Source: Collinsella tanakaei
GTDB taxonomy: Bacteria; Actinomycetota; Coriobacteriia; Coriobacteriales; Coriobacteriaceae
Direction of reading: 5' to 3'
DNA: 64,000 nucleotides
Assembly (NCBI RefSeq): GCF_030373545.1
Contig: NZ_JAUDCO010000002.1
Coordinates: 62,001-126,000, forward strand
Shown: piece after piece, positions 1-8,468 of the stretch
Position numbering within the stretch: position 1 is the stretch's first letter
Layout: each line of letters begins with the position of its first letter
Program-made: the position numbers and the translations under genes
The notes under the pieces: model-generated
Databases searched by the model: none
Told to the model about the DNA's origin: nothing
What the model saw: the letters and a program-made list of their open reading frames with translations, nothing else

Positions 1-31
1 AGCGGGTTTGGGGCAGGTACCGAGTACGCAG

Positions 32-1456
32 CTATGCGAGCTTCGAGCAGGGGAGCTCGCCGCGCTCGATCTTGGCGCAAAACAGCTTGTAGTCTGCCTC
101 GTTCTGGTCGGCGTACGCCTGCGCGAACTCCCACAGGGCGTCGTCGAAGGCATCGCTGTCGCCCAGATAGGCCGCGATGGCCACACCGTCTCCGGTGCGC
201 GCGTGCGCGTGGGCGAGCGCCCAGGCGCACAGCCTTGCCGTGCTGGCAAGACCCTCCTCGCCGATGTTCTCCAGATCGATCGAGCCCTTGCCGTTCCACA
301 GCTGGCGGACATAGTAGTCGCGCGTGCCGCCGCCGGGCCGCTCGATGCTCGTCCAGCCGAGCAGGATATCGCTTGTCGATTGGATGAGCCGCTGGCCCTG
401 CACCACGCGCTCGCCTTGGGTTGCAAAGGGCGCCGCGCGATAGACGCGCTCGACGACCGAGGTGCTCGCCTCCTTCATCTGGAGCACGAGCGGGTCGTCC
501 TCGTCCTTGCCGTGCATGAGCGCCACCCAAGCGCGCGTGCCCACGCTGCCCACGCCCACGACCTTGCGCGCGATGTCGTCGGGGTGGTAGCGGTTGACCA
601 GGCAGCGCTTGTCGTACGAGAGGCTGTCGATGTAGCTCGCGTACAGCGCGCCGATGCGCCGTCCCAGCTCGTCGGCCTCGATTCCCTCAAACGACCCGAG
701 CTCGCGCAAGGGCACGAGTTCGGGTGGCACGCAGCGAAACCGCGCGCTGCCGTCGGCGTCGCGATAGGCGAGCTTGTCCGCCGCGCGTACGTTGTCCTTC
801 GTGCGGGCTTTCTCGACGGCGCGCCTGAGCGTCTTGCTCTGCTTGCCGTCGAGTTCGTCCTCGAAGCCCTCGATCGTCTGCTCGACGTCGAGATGCGCAT
901 ACCAGATGTCCAGCTCGCTCATCTGGGCGAATCGGTTCATGTTCTTGCGGTACGCCTTGGCGCATGCTCGCACCGCGCGCTCCCGGGCGCTCGCCTTGAA
1001 GCCGCGGTCGCGCCCGCAGATCTCGACGCTCGCGACGAGGCGCTTGATGTCCCATTCCCACGGGCCGGGCGCGGTCTCGTCGAAGTCGTTGATATCAAAG
1101 ACCAGGTGTCGGGTAGGGCTCGAGAAGATGCCAAAGTTGGCGATGTGGGCATCTCCCACGCATTGCACCTCGATGCCCGTGCACGGCGTGGCCGCAAGGT
1201 CGTGCGCCATGATGAGGGCGCTTCCGCGATAGAAGGTGAAGGGCGAGACTCCCATGCGCGCGTAGCGAAGGCCGATCAGTTCCTGGACGCGCGTGCGAGA
1301 CTGCTCTTCCAGCAGCGCGATGACCTCCTCGCGTCCCTCGCGGACGGTCCAGCTGCCATGTGCCGACCGCGGACATGCGCTGCGGGCGGCGCGTCCGCGC
1401 TCGCGACGGGAAAGGTCGCCTCCGCGCTGGCGGCGGTCGGGGGTGGGTTTAGGCAC
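32..1456 (-). CDS. DUF2252 family protein
   Basis: The 474-aa product matches the DUF2252 family, which has a kinase-like fold but no firmly assigned reaction. The hallmark segments are CVGDAHIANFG near residue 100 and FDINDFDET near residue 120, reminiscent of the catalytic and metal-binding loops of aminoglycoside/homoserine-type kinases. I chose a GTG start at 1456 because AAGGAG lies about 6 bases upstream. The frame stays open to 1591, but that extra stretch has no ribosome-binding site and low-complexity Arg-rich residues. It is divergent from the ATP-grasp gene. Family assignment is fairly sure; substrate is unknown. Confidence 0.85.
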   Translation of the reverse strand: MPKPTPDRRQRGGDLSRRERGRAARSACPRSAHGSWTVREGREEVIALLEEQSRTRVQELIGLRYARMGVSPFTFYRGSALIMAHDLAATPCTGIEVQCVGDAHIANFGIFSSPTRHLVFDINDFDETAPGPWEWDIKRLVASVEICGRDRGFKASARERAVRACAKAYRKNMNRFAQMSELDIWYAHLDVEQTIEGFEDELDGKQSKTLRRAVEKARTKDNVRAADKLAYRDADGSARFRCVPPELVPLRELGSFEGIEADELGRRIGALYASYIDSLSYDKRCLVNRYHPDDIARKVVGVGSVGTRAWVALMHGKDEDDPLVLQMKEASTSVVERVYRAAPFATQGERVVQGQRLIQSTSDILLGWTSIERPGGGTRDYYVRQLWNGKGSIDLENIGEEGLASTARLCAWALAHAHARTGDGVAIAAYLGDSDAFDDALWEFAQAYADQNEADYKLFCAKIERGELPCSKLA

Positions 1457-1629
1457 GGCGTCTCCTTCACGGTTCGTAGCGTCGTTCCTATTGTGGCACA
1501 CGCATGCACGTTGACGGCTGAGGTCGATGTGGAGGGGTGCCGCGAATGCGCTCTTGCGCCCGATGGCATTTCCTACCTGCGGTATACTCAACCAGTTAGC
1601 GATAATCGACCGTATGGAGGCATAGACCC
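1457..1629. promoter_or_regulatory. Divergent intergenic region between DUF2252 and ATP-grasp genes
   Basis: This 173-bp gap must carry both outward promoters. A GGTATACT box near 1580 is a plausible -10 element for the rightward gene, and TATGGAGG just before 1630 supplies its ribosome-binding site. No convincing -35 pair or operator palindrome was found. Confidence 0.35.
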
Positions 1630-2643
1630 ATGGGCCGTCTCGGATATATCTTCCGCTGCATTGCGCATATGGATTACGGCGCGCTGTTCGATACCGTCGG
1701 CCGCGTTCACGAGAAGAGCGGCAAGAACCGCGTGTGGCTCTTCTTCGACGTGGTCAAGTGCGGCTTCAAGTTCGGTGCCGGCTACAAGGACTATGACCTG
1801 CTCGAGTTCTACAACATGGACGATGCGCACCGCGCCACCTTCGTCACGCGCGGCGTGAACAACACGATCGTGCGCATGCTCAACGATCCGTCCTACTACC
1901 ACATCGTCGACAACAAAAACGAGTTCTATACCGTATTCGGCGAGTACCTGCATCGCGAGTGGCTCCACTTCTCCCAGAGCTCCAAGGAGGATTTCATCCG
2001 CTTCATGGAGGGCAGGGACCAGATCATCGCGAAGCCGAGTGACGCGTCGTGCGGCCAGGGCGTCGAAAAGCTCTCCCGTGCCGATTTCGATTCGCTCGAC
2101 GACATGTACGACCACCTGAAACGTGCGGGCATCGACCTTGTAGAGGACGTGGTCATCCAGCATCCCGACATGGCTGCCATCAATCCGGGGTCCGTCAACA
2201 CGATCCGCGTCTACACCATTCTGGCCGACGGCGAGCCCCATGTGATCTATGCCTGCATCCGCATGGGCAACTCCGACCGTCCCGTGGACAACATCAACGC
2301 GGGCGGCATGTACTCGGTGGTCGATCTTGAGACCGGCAAGATCGCCGGTCCTGCCTGCGACAAGAACTACCATGTCTACGAGCGCCATCCGAGGACCGGC
2401 ACGCTGCTCACCGGCTACCAGATTCCCCTGTGGGACAGCGTCATGGCGCTGTGCCTCGAGGCCGCCAAGAAGATCCCCCAGATGGGGTACGTCGGCTGGG
2501 ACGTCGCCATCACCGAGGACGGACCGCTGTTCATCGAGGCCAACAACCTTCCCGGACACGACGCCTTCCCGCAGATGCCCTCGCAGGCTCCCGACCATAT
2601 CGGCTTCAAGCCCGAGTTCCAAAAGTACCTCAAGGGCCTGTAG
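1630..2643 (+). CDS. ATP-grasp family protein (sugar-transfer associated type)
   Basis: The 337-aa protein resembles the ATPgrasp_ST family, ATP-dependent carboxylate-amine/thiol ligases often found near surface-sugar genes. The ATP-grasp core is visible as IIAKPSDASCGQGVEKL (ATP-binding lysine and Gly-rich loop, around residue 135), VEDVVIQHPDMAAINPGSVNTIRVYT in the middle, and YVGWDVAITEDGPLFIEANN (metal-binding D/E/N residues, around residue 290). The start is supported by GGAGG about 8 bases upstream. It is monocistronic, ending at a strong terminator. The substrate cannot be told from sequence. Confidence 0.85.
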   Translation: MGRLGYIFRCIAHMDYGALFDTVGRVHEKSGKNRVWLFFDVVKCGFKFGAGYKDYDLLEFYNMDDAHRATFVTRGVNNTIVRMLNDPSYYHIVDNKNEFYTVFGEYLHREWLHFSQSSKEDFIRFMEGRDQIIAKPSDASCGQGVEKLSRADFDSLDDMYDHLKRAGIDLVEDVVIQHPDMAAINPGSVNTIRVYTILADGEPHVIYACIRMGNSDRPVDNINAGGMYSVVDLETGKIAGPACDKNYHVYERHPRTGTLLTGYQIPLWDSVMALCLEAAKKIPQMGYVGWDVAITEDGPLFIEANNLPGHDAFPQMPSQAPDHIGFKPEFQKYLKGL

Positions 2644-2668
2644 TCTTTGTCGCTCGATTGCGCACGTG

Positions 2669-2710
2669 CCGCCCTTCGCATCGTCTACGGACCATGCGAA
2701 GGGCGGTTTT
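2669..2710 (+). terminator. Intrinsic terminator after the ATP-grasp gene
   Basis: A perfect 13-bp stem (CCGCCCTTCGCAT at 2669-2681 with ATGCGAAGGGCGG at 2694-2706) is followed by TTTT. Confidence 0.85.
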
Positions 2711-2814
2711 CCATGTGGCGCTTCGTTTGCCCCGTCTGCCGCCGTGCGTCCGTGGGTGCTCCCGCCCTTTGATACGATGGCTCCAACGTCAACCTGACGA
2801 GGGAGGGAGGCGCC

Positions 2815-4257
2815 ATGGCCAAGTACCGGTGCCCCATGTGCGGATGGGTTTTCGACGAGGAGGCGGAAGGGACTCCGTTCTCCGATTTGGAGCGCTGCCC
2901 CATGTGCGGCGTTCCGGCAGCCGAGTTCTACCTCGTATCGGATGACGGGGTGACGCCGGTCGACATGAAGGCGGCCTTAGAGCCCACAGGGACTGCTTCG
3001 ACGACCGATGAGCCGCTTGCCGCATCCGACGACCTCGGGATCCCCGCCGAGCTGCGTCGCAGCGACCCCTCTGTGCGTCATATGGACACGGTTCACCGTC
3101 TTGCCGAGCACGGTTCGTTGCCCGACGGTGCCATGGCGACCACGTTGCCGCTGCCAAGCTGGGATGATATCTTGGTGCTCGGCGCCCAGCTCGATCCTAT
3201 GCCGCTTGCCGACGATTCCGAGGTCGATATCTCCTGCACGATCGGACCTGCCGCAGACCGACCGCTTGTGCTGGGAGGCCCTGCGTTCGTGTCCCACATG
3301 TCGTTCGGGGCGCTCTCCCGCGAGGCGAAGGTCGCCCTTGCTCGCGGTGCCGCGGCGGCGGGGACGGCGACCTGCTCGGGCGAGGGGGGCGTGCTGCCCG
3401 AGGAGCTCGCCGCGGCGCGTTCCGGTTACATCTTCGAGTTCGCCCCGCTGCGCTATTCGGTGACCGACGAGAACCTCCGTGCAGCGTCAGCGGTCGAGAT
3501 CAAAATCGGTCAGGGTACCAAGCCCGGCATGGGCGGCCATCTGCCCGGCGAGAAGGTGACCGAGGAGATCGCGCGCATCAGGGGACGGCGCGTGGGGGAG
3601 GACATCATCTCGCCCTCGACCATACCGGGTGTCGAGACGCCGGCCGATCTCGCCGCCCTCGTCGACGAGCTGCGCGAACGGAGCGAGGGGGCGCCGATCG
3701 GCATCAAGCTCGCCGCCGGCCATATCGAGCGGGACGTGGCTGCCGCCGTCGAGGCGGGTGCCGACTTCATCACCATCGACGGCCGCGGGGGAGCTACCGG
3801 CGCCTCGCCGGTCATGCTGCGCGATGCGTCATCGATCCCGACCATCTATGCGCTCGTCCGTGCGCGCCGTTGCCTGGATGCCATGGGGTCCGACGCGAGC
3901 CTCATCATCACGGGAGGGCTCCGTGTCGCCTCCGATATCATCAAGGCGGTCGCGCTGGGCGCTGACGCCGTGGCGCTCGCGAGCTCGTCGCTTATGGCGC
4001 TCGGGTGCCAGCAGTATCGAATCTGCGGCAGCGGAAAATGTCCCATGGGCATCGCTACGCAAGACCCGGAACTGCGCAAACGGTTGGATATCGAGCGCGG
4101 TGCCCGTCGCGTCGAGAACTTCTACCGCGCCACGTTCGACGACCTTCGCATGTTCTGCCGTGTGACGGGGCATACGCGTATCTCCGGCTTCACGGTGGAT
4201 GACCTCGCGACCGTCGATGCCGCCCTGGCCGAGCGCTGCGGCATTCCGCGCGCGTAG
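2815..4257 (+). CDS. Rubredoxin-fused glutamate-synthase-like FMN oxidoreductase
   Basis: The first ~45 residues form a short rubredoxin-type iron site with two CPMCG knuckles (Cys6/9 and Cys28/31), spaced as in rubrerythrin-type rubredoxins. The rest (about residues 90-480) is a GltS-like TIM barrel: HMSFGALSREAKVALARG, GQGTKPGMGGHLPG and the FMN/phosphate-binding segment DGRGGATGASP. The [3Fe-4S] cysteines follow in CQQYRICGSGKCPMG, with C-x5-C-x4-C spacing as in glutamate synthase. The amidotransferase domain is absent. Known relatives are annotated as glutamate synthase (ferredoxin) or FMN-binding glutamate synthase family, but the true substrate is uncertain. The start has GGGAGG upstream. 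It probably acts as an anaerobic electron-transfer flavoprotein (inference). Confidence 0.88.
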   Translation: MAKYRCPMCGWVFDEEAEGTPFSDLERCPMCGVPAAEFYLVSDDGVTPVDMKAALEPTGTASTTDEPLAASDDLGIPAELRRSDPSVRHMDTVHRLAEHGSLPDGAMATTLPLPSWDDILVLGAQLDPMPLADDSEVDISCTIGPAADRPLVLGGPAFVSHMSFGALSREAKVALARGAAAAGTATCSGEGGVLPEELAAARSGYIFEFAPLRYSVTDENLRAASAVEIKIGQGTKPGMGGHLPGEKVTEEIARIRGRRVGEDIISPSTIPGVETPADLAALVDELRERSEGAPIGIKLAAGHIERDVAAAVEAGADFITIDGRGGATGASPVMLRDASSIPTIYALVRARRCLDAMGSDASLIITGGLRVASDIIKAVALGADAVALASSSLMALGCQQYRICGSGKCPMGIATQDPELRKRLDIERGARRVENFYRATFDDLRMFCRVTGHTRISGFTVDDLATVDAALAERCGIPRA

Positions 4258-4323
4258 CCGCCAGCGGCCTTACACGTTCCGTACGCAGCGCTTGTCTGAA
4301 GATGGCGCGAGAAGGGGAATAAT

Positions 4324-4359
4324 GGTCACGTCGCGCCTACCGTGCGACGTGACCTTTTT
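4324..4359 (+). terminator. Intrinsic terminator between GltS-like and LOG genes
   Basis: A perfect 11-bp stem (GGTCACGTCGC at 4324-4334 and GCGACGTGACC at 4344-4354) is followed by TTTTT. It ends only 18 bases before the start of the next gene, so LOG transcription either reads through it or starts very close by. Confidence 0.8.
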
Positions 4360-4377
4360 CGGTATCAGGAGTTGTTT

Positions 4378-5181
4378 ATGGCTGAAGATACGCTTGATGA
4401 GATAGTGGACGAGACCGGGCATGACGAAGGGGGAGACGAGCGCGAGACGACGGCCTACGCGTCGACGTATCACAAGGGCCCTGTTATCCTGCGCGGTCCG
4501 CTCATTCCCGCTCAAACCACAACCGAGAACCTGCTGGCCAGCGAGGACTCCACGGACTGGCTCCATATGGATCCCTGGCGCGTCATGCGCATACAGGCGG
4601 AGTTCGTCGACGGTTTCGGCGCATTAGCCGAGCTCGGTCCCGCCGTGGCGATATTCGGGTCGGCTCGAACCCACAGGACCGATCCCATGTATCGAGCCGC
4701 TCGTCGCGCGGGAAAGCTCATCGCCCATGCCGGCGTGGCGGTCATCACCGGCGGAGGCCCCGGCATCATGGAGGCCGCGAATCGAGGGGCCGCCGTCGGG
4801 GGAGGGACGTCGGTTGGACTCGGCATCGAGCTTCCCCATGAGCAGGGCATCAACCCGTGGGTCAATCTTGGCATGACGTTTCGCTATTTCTTCGTGCGCA
4901 AGACCATGTTTGTGAAGTACTCCTCGGGCGCCATCGTCTTTCCCGGAGGCTTTGGCACGCTTGACGAGCTGTTCGAGCTGCTGACGCTCGTGCAGACCCA
5001 TAAGGTCAAGCGCATGCCCGTGGCGCTCATGGGCGTCGATTACTGGCAGGGCCTGTTCGATTGGATCGGTGGGACGATGGTCGATTCGGGCTACATCTCA
5101 AAGCTCGATCCCAAGCTCGTCCACATCACCGACGATGTCCAGGAGGCCGTTTCGGTCGCTCTGTCGGGAATCGAGCGGTAG
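4378..5181 (+). CDS. LOG family protein (TIGR00730-type nucleotide phosphoribohydrolase)
   Basis: The 267-aa protein carries the LOG signatures: GGGPGIMEAANRGA near residue 120 and PGGFGTLDE near residue 182, which form the nucleotide-binding and catalytic site. Characterised members hydrolyse (cytokinin) nucleoside 5'-monophosphates to free base and ribose 5-phosphate; older annotations wrongly say lysine decarboxylase. A ~75-residue acidic, poorly conserved N-terminus precedes the core, longer than in the minimal family. ATG at 4378 is preferred because CAGGAG lies 5-6 bases upstream. Confidence 0.87.
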   Translation: MAEDTLDEIVDETGHDEGGDERETTAYASTYHKGPVILRGPLIPAQTTTENLLASEDSTDWLHMDPWRVMRIQAEFVDGFGALAELGPAVAIFGSARTHRTDPMYRAARRAGKLIAHAGVAVITGGGPGIMEAANRGAAVGGGTSVGLGIELPHEQGINPWVNLGMTFRYFFVRKTMFVKYSSGAIVFPGGFGTLDELFELLTLVQTHKVKRMPVALMGVDYWQGLFDWIGGTMVDSGYISKLDPKLVHITDDVQEAVSVALSGIER

Positions 5182-5203
5182 CCCCTCCGCATAGACGATG
5201 TCT

Positions 5204-5245
5204 GAAACGGCTCCTTCGTTCTGTGGACGAGGGGGCCGTTTCTTC
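5204..5245 (+). terminator. Terminator after the LOG gene
   Basis: GAAACGGCTCC (5204-5214) pairs with GGGGGCCGTTTC (5231-5242) with one wobble, and is followed by a short T-rich tail. Confidence 0.65.
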
Positions 5246-5266
5246 TGCTGGGATCGATGGGGTCGC

Positions 5267-5326
5267 TTGACAACGTCGTGCAGCACAATTAGTTTGTATA
5301 CGAACAGTTGCAATACAAACTAATTG
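5267..5326 (+). promoter_or_regulatory. Promoter with a 14-bp inverted-repeat operator for the MarR operon
   Basis: A consensus -35 TTGACA (5267-5272) is followed after 17 bp by a -10-like TAGTTT (5290-5295). A perfect 14-bp inverted repeat overlaps the -10 region and reaches the ribosome-binding site: CAATTAGTTTGTAT at 5286-5299 and ATACAAACTAATTG at 5313-5326. A second near-palindrome lies at 5292-5305. The placement suggests autorepression by the MarR protein encoded next. Confidence 0.75.
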
Positions 5327-5335
5327 GAGGAATGC

Positions 5336-5806
5336 ATGGAGGAGATCGCTGGAAGCGCGGTGCCGGGGGAGAGTCGCGTGGATACCATCCACCATCAGCT
5401 GCTCGTGGCATTCAGTCATTCCAACCGTGCGATGCTCGGTCACACGCGCGGTGAGGGGCTTATGCCGGGCCAACCCAAGGTGCTTGAATATCTGGCGGAG
5501 CATGATGGCTGCAACCAGCGCGCGATCGCGCGTGCATGCGTGATGGATAAGTCGACGGTGACGAGCGTGCTGGCCCGCATGGAAGAGGGCGGGCTCATCG
5601 AGCGCCGCACGGATCCGCGCGACCGCCGCGGCATATCGGTGGTCCTCACCGAGCGCGGTCGTGCGGCGGCGATGCGCGTGTGCGCGTTTGGCGACGAGGT
5701 GGATGAGGTCGCCCTTGCCGGGCTGTCCGATGGGGAGCGGATGCGCCTCCAGGAGCTGCTCGCTCGGGTTATCGGCAATTTCGAGCGCGCGGAGGGGAAT
5801 CGGTAG
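5336..5806 (+). CDS. MarR family transcriptional regulator
   Basis: The 156-aa winged-helix protein fits MarR length and motifs. The recognition region reads QRAIARACVMDKSTVTSVLARMEEGGLIER, followed by the wing RRTDPRDRRGISVVLTERG. I start at ATG 5336 with GGAGG five bases upstream, rather than the in-frame TTG at 5324 inside the operator. The stop abuts the ATG of the YczE-like membrane protein, so the pair is an operon. Dimer binding to the 14-bp inverted repeat upstream and release by an unknown small ligand is the expected mechanism (inference). Confidence 0.92.
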   Translation: MEEIAGSAVPGESRVDTIHHQLLVAFSHSNRAMLGHTRGEGLMPGQPKVLEYLAEHDGCNQRAIARACVMDKSTVTSVLARMEEGGLIERRTDPRDRRGISVVLTERGRAAAMRVCAFGDEVDEVALAGLSDGERMRLQELLARVIGNFERAEGNR

Positions 5807-6502
5807 ATGGGATACTCCGTGGGACACAAGCGGCGCCTTGCGCTGCGCTACCTGTTTTTCGTGCTCGGTGTGGCAATCAACTCGTTCGGCATCGCACTTA
5901 TCACCAAGGCGGCCCTCGGCACCTCACCCATCACAAGCGTTGCCTACGTGTTCGATCTCGCCTTCCCGCCCACGCTCGGCGAGTTCACCTTCGTGATGAA
6001 CCTCGTGTTCATCGGCTCCCAGATTGTGCTGCTGCGCCGCGACTTCCAGCCCATCCAGCTGCTGCAACTGGTCGTCAACGTGGTGTTCAGCGCCCTGATC
6101 GACGTCAGCATGTCGCTGCTCGATATGCTGGATCTGACGAGCGTCGTCTCCCAGGCCGCAGCGTTGCTCGCCGGCTGCACGGTGCTCGCCTTCGGCATCG
6201 CCGTTGAGGTCGCGCCCAACGTGATCACCGTGCCGGGCGAGGGCCTGGTGCGTGCGATCTCGTCGGTTACGCGCCGGCCGTTCGGCAGCTGCAAGGTGGC
6301 GTTCGACGTGTCGCTCGCCCTGCTCGCGCTCGTGTGCTCCTTTGTGTTCTTCGGTGAGGTCAGGGGTCTCGGCGCAGGCACCGTGGTGTCCGCGCTCCTC
6401 GTGGGGCGCATCGTGAACCTGTGCAATCGGCACATTCCGTTTCTGAAGAGCATTGCGGCCTTGTCGCGCGATGAGGCGGGTGCGCCTGAGGGTGCCATCT
6501 AG
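5807..6502 (+). CDS. YczE/YitT-like integral membrane protein
   Basis: The 231-aa protein has about five hydrophobic segments and the start typical of the YczE/YyaS (DUF6198) group: YLFFVLGVAINSFGIALITKAALGTSPI. A second signature, EVAPNVITVPGEGLVRAIS, follows near residue 140. The molecular function of this family is unknown; some members sit beside regulators of surfactin or drug-related genes. It begins immediately after the MarR stop codon with no gap, so it is translationally coupled and controlled by the same operator. It may export or sense whatever ligand the MarR protein binds (inference). Confidence 0.87.
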   Translation: MGYSVGHKRRLALRYLFFVLGVAINSFGIALITKAALGTSPITSVAYVFDLAFPPTLGEFTFVMNLVFIGSQIVLLRRDFQPIQLLQLVVNVVFSALIDVSMSLLDMLDLTSVVSQAAALLAGCTVLAFGIAVEVAPNVITVPGEGLVRAISSVTRRPFGSCKVAFDVSLALLALVCSFVFFGEVRGLGAGTVVSALLVGRIVNLCNRHIPFLKSIAALSRDEAGAPEGAI

Positions 6503-6586
6503 GGGTCCGACACGCGAGCGGTCTTCGGGCGGAAATCCTGCCCCTTCACGGGGCAACCGATCCCGTCATCCATTCCCGACTCCGCG

Positions 6587-8104
6587 CTACTGACGGGGGA
6601 GGATCGGACCATCCGCTGCGGCGAGCACGCCGGTGGTGTCGAACGCCGGGGTGAAGCTCTCGCTCACCGCGCCGCCCTCCTGCCAGAACATCGTCGTGAA
6701 TCCCAGTTCGTCTGCATGGTCGAGCACCTGCTCGTATTCCTCATCCGTGACGGCGCGCGCGAGCTCGCCGCCCGCGGCGCGCATGGCGTCGTTGGGCGTG
6801 TACTGATTCATGACGGAAATCGGTATGTCGCCTGCGATATCCCAGATGAGGTCGAGCACGCGGCACGAGTCGTCCGCATGGCCTGGCAGCACGAGGTGGC
6901 GCACGATGATGCCCTGCTGCATGGTGCCGTCGCCGTCGTACATGATGCCGCCGCGCCGATCGACCTGTGCGACCATCCGGGCGAGGGCACGTGCGGCGCG
7001 ATCGGGGTAGTCCGCGACGTGCGAGAGGTCGCGCGCGAGCGCGGCGTCGGCGTACTTGAAGTCGGTGAGCCAGACGTCCACGATGCCCTCGAGCTCGCGA
7101 ACGGCACGTTCACGCTCGTAGCCGCCTGTGTTGTACACGATGGGAACGAAGAGCCCGCGCGCCCGGGCGGCTTCGACGGCTGCAGGCAGCAGATGCGCGT
7201 AGTGGGTCGCCGTCACGAGGTTGATGTTTAGGGCGCCTTGATATTGCAGCTCGAGCATGATCTCGGAAAGGCGGTCAGCGTCGACTTCGATACCGAAGTT
7301 TCCGGTTGAGATCTCATGGTTTTGGCAGTAGACGCACTTGAGGGGGCAGCCGCTGAAGAAGATCGTGCCCGAACCGGTATCGCCGGAGATGGGCGGCTCT
7401 TCCCACAGGTGCAAGGCGGCACGCGCGAGTTTGAGCGAAGCGGTTGCTCCGCAGACGCCCGACTCGCCCGAGGCGCGGCGGGCATGGCAGCGGCGGGGGC
7501 ATAGCTCGCAGGAGGCGGGTGACGACGGCGTCAGAAGCGTGCGGGCGCCGCATACGGTTTCGGTCGAAACGAGGTCAAGCTCCATGAGGTGGGCGGGCAT
7601 GACAAGGCCGCCGCCGTAGTCGAGGGTGAAGATACCGAGGTCGACGAAACCGCAGCTGCGGTACAGATTGACGGCGGGGTCGTTGTTGGCGACGACATCA
7701 AGGCGAATGGCGCGCTTGCCGCGCACGCGTGCGATACGGGCGGCGGCATTCACGAGCGCGGCGCCGATATGCAGACCGCGGACGGTGGGGGAGACGGCAA
7801 GCAGGTGGATGACCGCGACCTCGTCATCCGACGCTGCGACGGACCAAGAGGCTTGCGTGTAGCCCGCATCCTGCTCGTCATCGAGGACGAAGGCGCCGTA
7901 GATCCTCGGGGACGTATAGGGCTCGCCGTCTGTGGCGACGAAGAGATTGCCTGCGGCGATGGCTGCGCGCAGTCCATCGGCGGTGGGGTGGAATGCCATA
8001 TCCCAGCGCGCGTCGAAGGGGGTATCGCGCATGGCGTTTACGACGCATTCATACAGGGCGACGACGGAGGGCGCTTCGTATTGCGCGGCGAGGCGAATGA
8101 TCAT
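6587..8104 (-). CDS. GNAT acetyltransferase fused to a PflX-type radical SAM protein
   Basis: Residues about 1-165 are a GNAT domain: LLAVSPTVRGLHIGAALV is the acetyl-CoA loop, and NNDPAVNLYRSCGF is typical of the C-terminal half. Residues about 180-505 match COG1313/PflX radical SAM proteins. They begin with the cysteine motif CELCPRRCHARRASGESGVCG and continue with EEPPISGDTGSGTIFFSGC, CVYCQNHEIS (the CxxxCxxC-type SAM-cluster site) and VNLVTATHYAHLLP. PflX-type proteins resemble pyruvate formate-lyase activases but have no proven substrate. The ATG at 8104 has AAGGA 8 bases upstream. The fusion is unusual; the frame is continuous. Confidence 0.88.
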   Translation of the reverse strand: MIIRLAAQYEAPSVVALYECVVNAMRDTPFDARWDMAFHPTADGLRAAIAAGNLFVATDGEPYTSPRIYGAFVLDDEQDAGYTQASWSVAASDDEVAVIHLLAVSPTVRGLHIGAALVNAAARIARVRGKRAIRLDVVANNDPAVNLYRSCGFVDLGIFTLDYGGGLVMPAHLMELDLVSTETVCGARTLLTPSSPASCELCPRRCHARRASGESGVCGATASLKLARAALHLWEEPPISGDTGSGTIFFSGCPLKCVYCQNHEISTGNFGIEVDADRLSEIMLELQYQGALNINLVTATHYAHLLPAAVEAARARGLFVPIVYNTGGYERERAVRELEGIVDVWLTDFKYADAALARDLSHVADYPDRAARALARMVAQVDRRGGIMYDGDGTMQQGIIVRHLVLPGHADDSCRVLDLIWDIAGDIPISVMNQYTPNDAMRAAGGELARAVTDEEYEQVLDHADELGFTTMFWQEGGAVSESFTPAFDTTGVLAAADGPILPRQ

Positions 8105-8240
8105 GTTCCGCATCCTTACCATATGAAAAAAGCGCCGGTCAGGCGCTTAAAGAGCTGAAAAACAGGCGTGTGCTTCCATCTTCCATCACACATCGACACA
8201 AGTCAAGACTGGTAATGCGAACGGCAGGCTCTAATATAAA

Positions 8241-8390
8241 GGTGTCCCGCCCCACGCGGAGCAACTGGGTGAACCGTCGCGTTTATTTAGGGAGCCCACA
8301 CAGTCGTGCCTACTACAGGTATCCTTCGTTGTTAAGGACGCTGGAACGGACGATGAGGGCACCCACCTTGTTGAGGTGGGTTCATTTTCG
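8241..8390 (+). ncRNA. Candidate structured non-coding RNA (6S-like location and size)
   Basis: A ~150-nt stretch with no credible ORF lies after a TAATAT box (8232-8237). It ends at an intrinsic terminator-like hairpin, ACCCACCT TGTTG AGGTGGGT, followed by TCATTTT. The 5' end (GGTG-T-CCC) can pair with GGG-CACC just before the terminator, giving a closing stem around the whole RNA, as in 6S RNA. An internal hairpin TCCTT/AAGGA sits near 8321-8337. I could not recognise any Rfam signature with confidence, and no clear -35 element precedes the box. A tRNA leader or unrelated small RNA is also possible. Confidence 0.3.
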
Positions 8391-8427
8391 TGAAGCGTGG
8401 GGCGGCCCTTTTTTGACAAGATTCCTG

Positions 8428-8455
8428 TTGACAGCAAACGAGAGCTTGCTATCAT
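8428..8455 (+). promoter_or_regulatory. Promoter of tRNA-Ala
   Basis: TTGACA at 8428-8433 and TATCAT at 8450-8455 are separated by 16 bp. The tRNA begins 14 bp downstream. Confidence 0.75.
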
Positions 8456-8468
8456 AATCACTTGTCCT

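Noticed and set aside
8-1858. A 616-codon plus-strand frame over the DUF2252 gene
   Set aside because: The minus-strand gene has family motifs and a ribosome-binding site; the plus frame ends inside the ATP-grasp gene.
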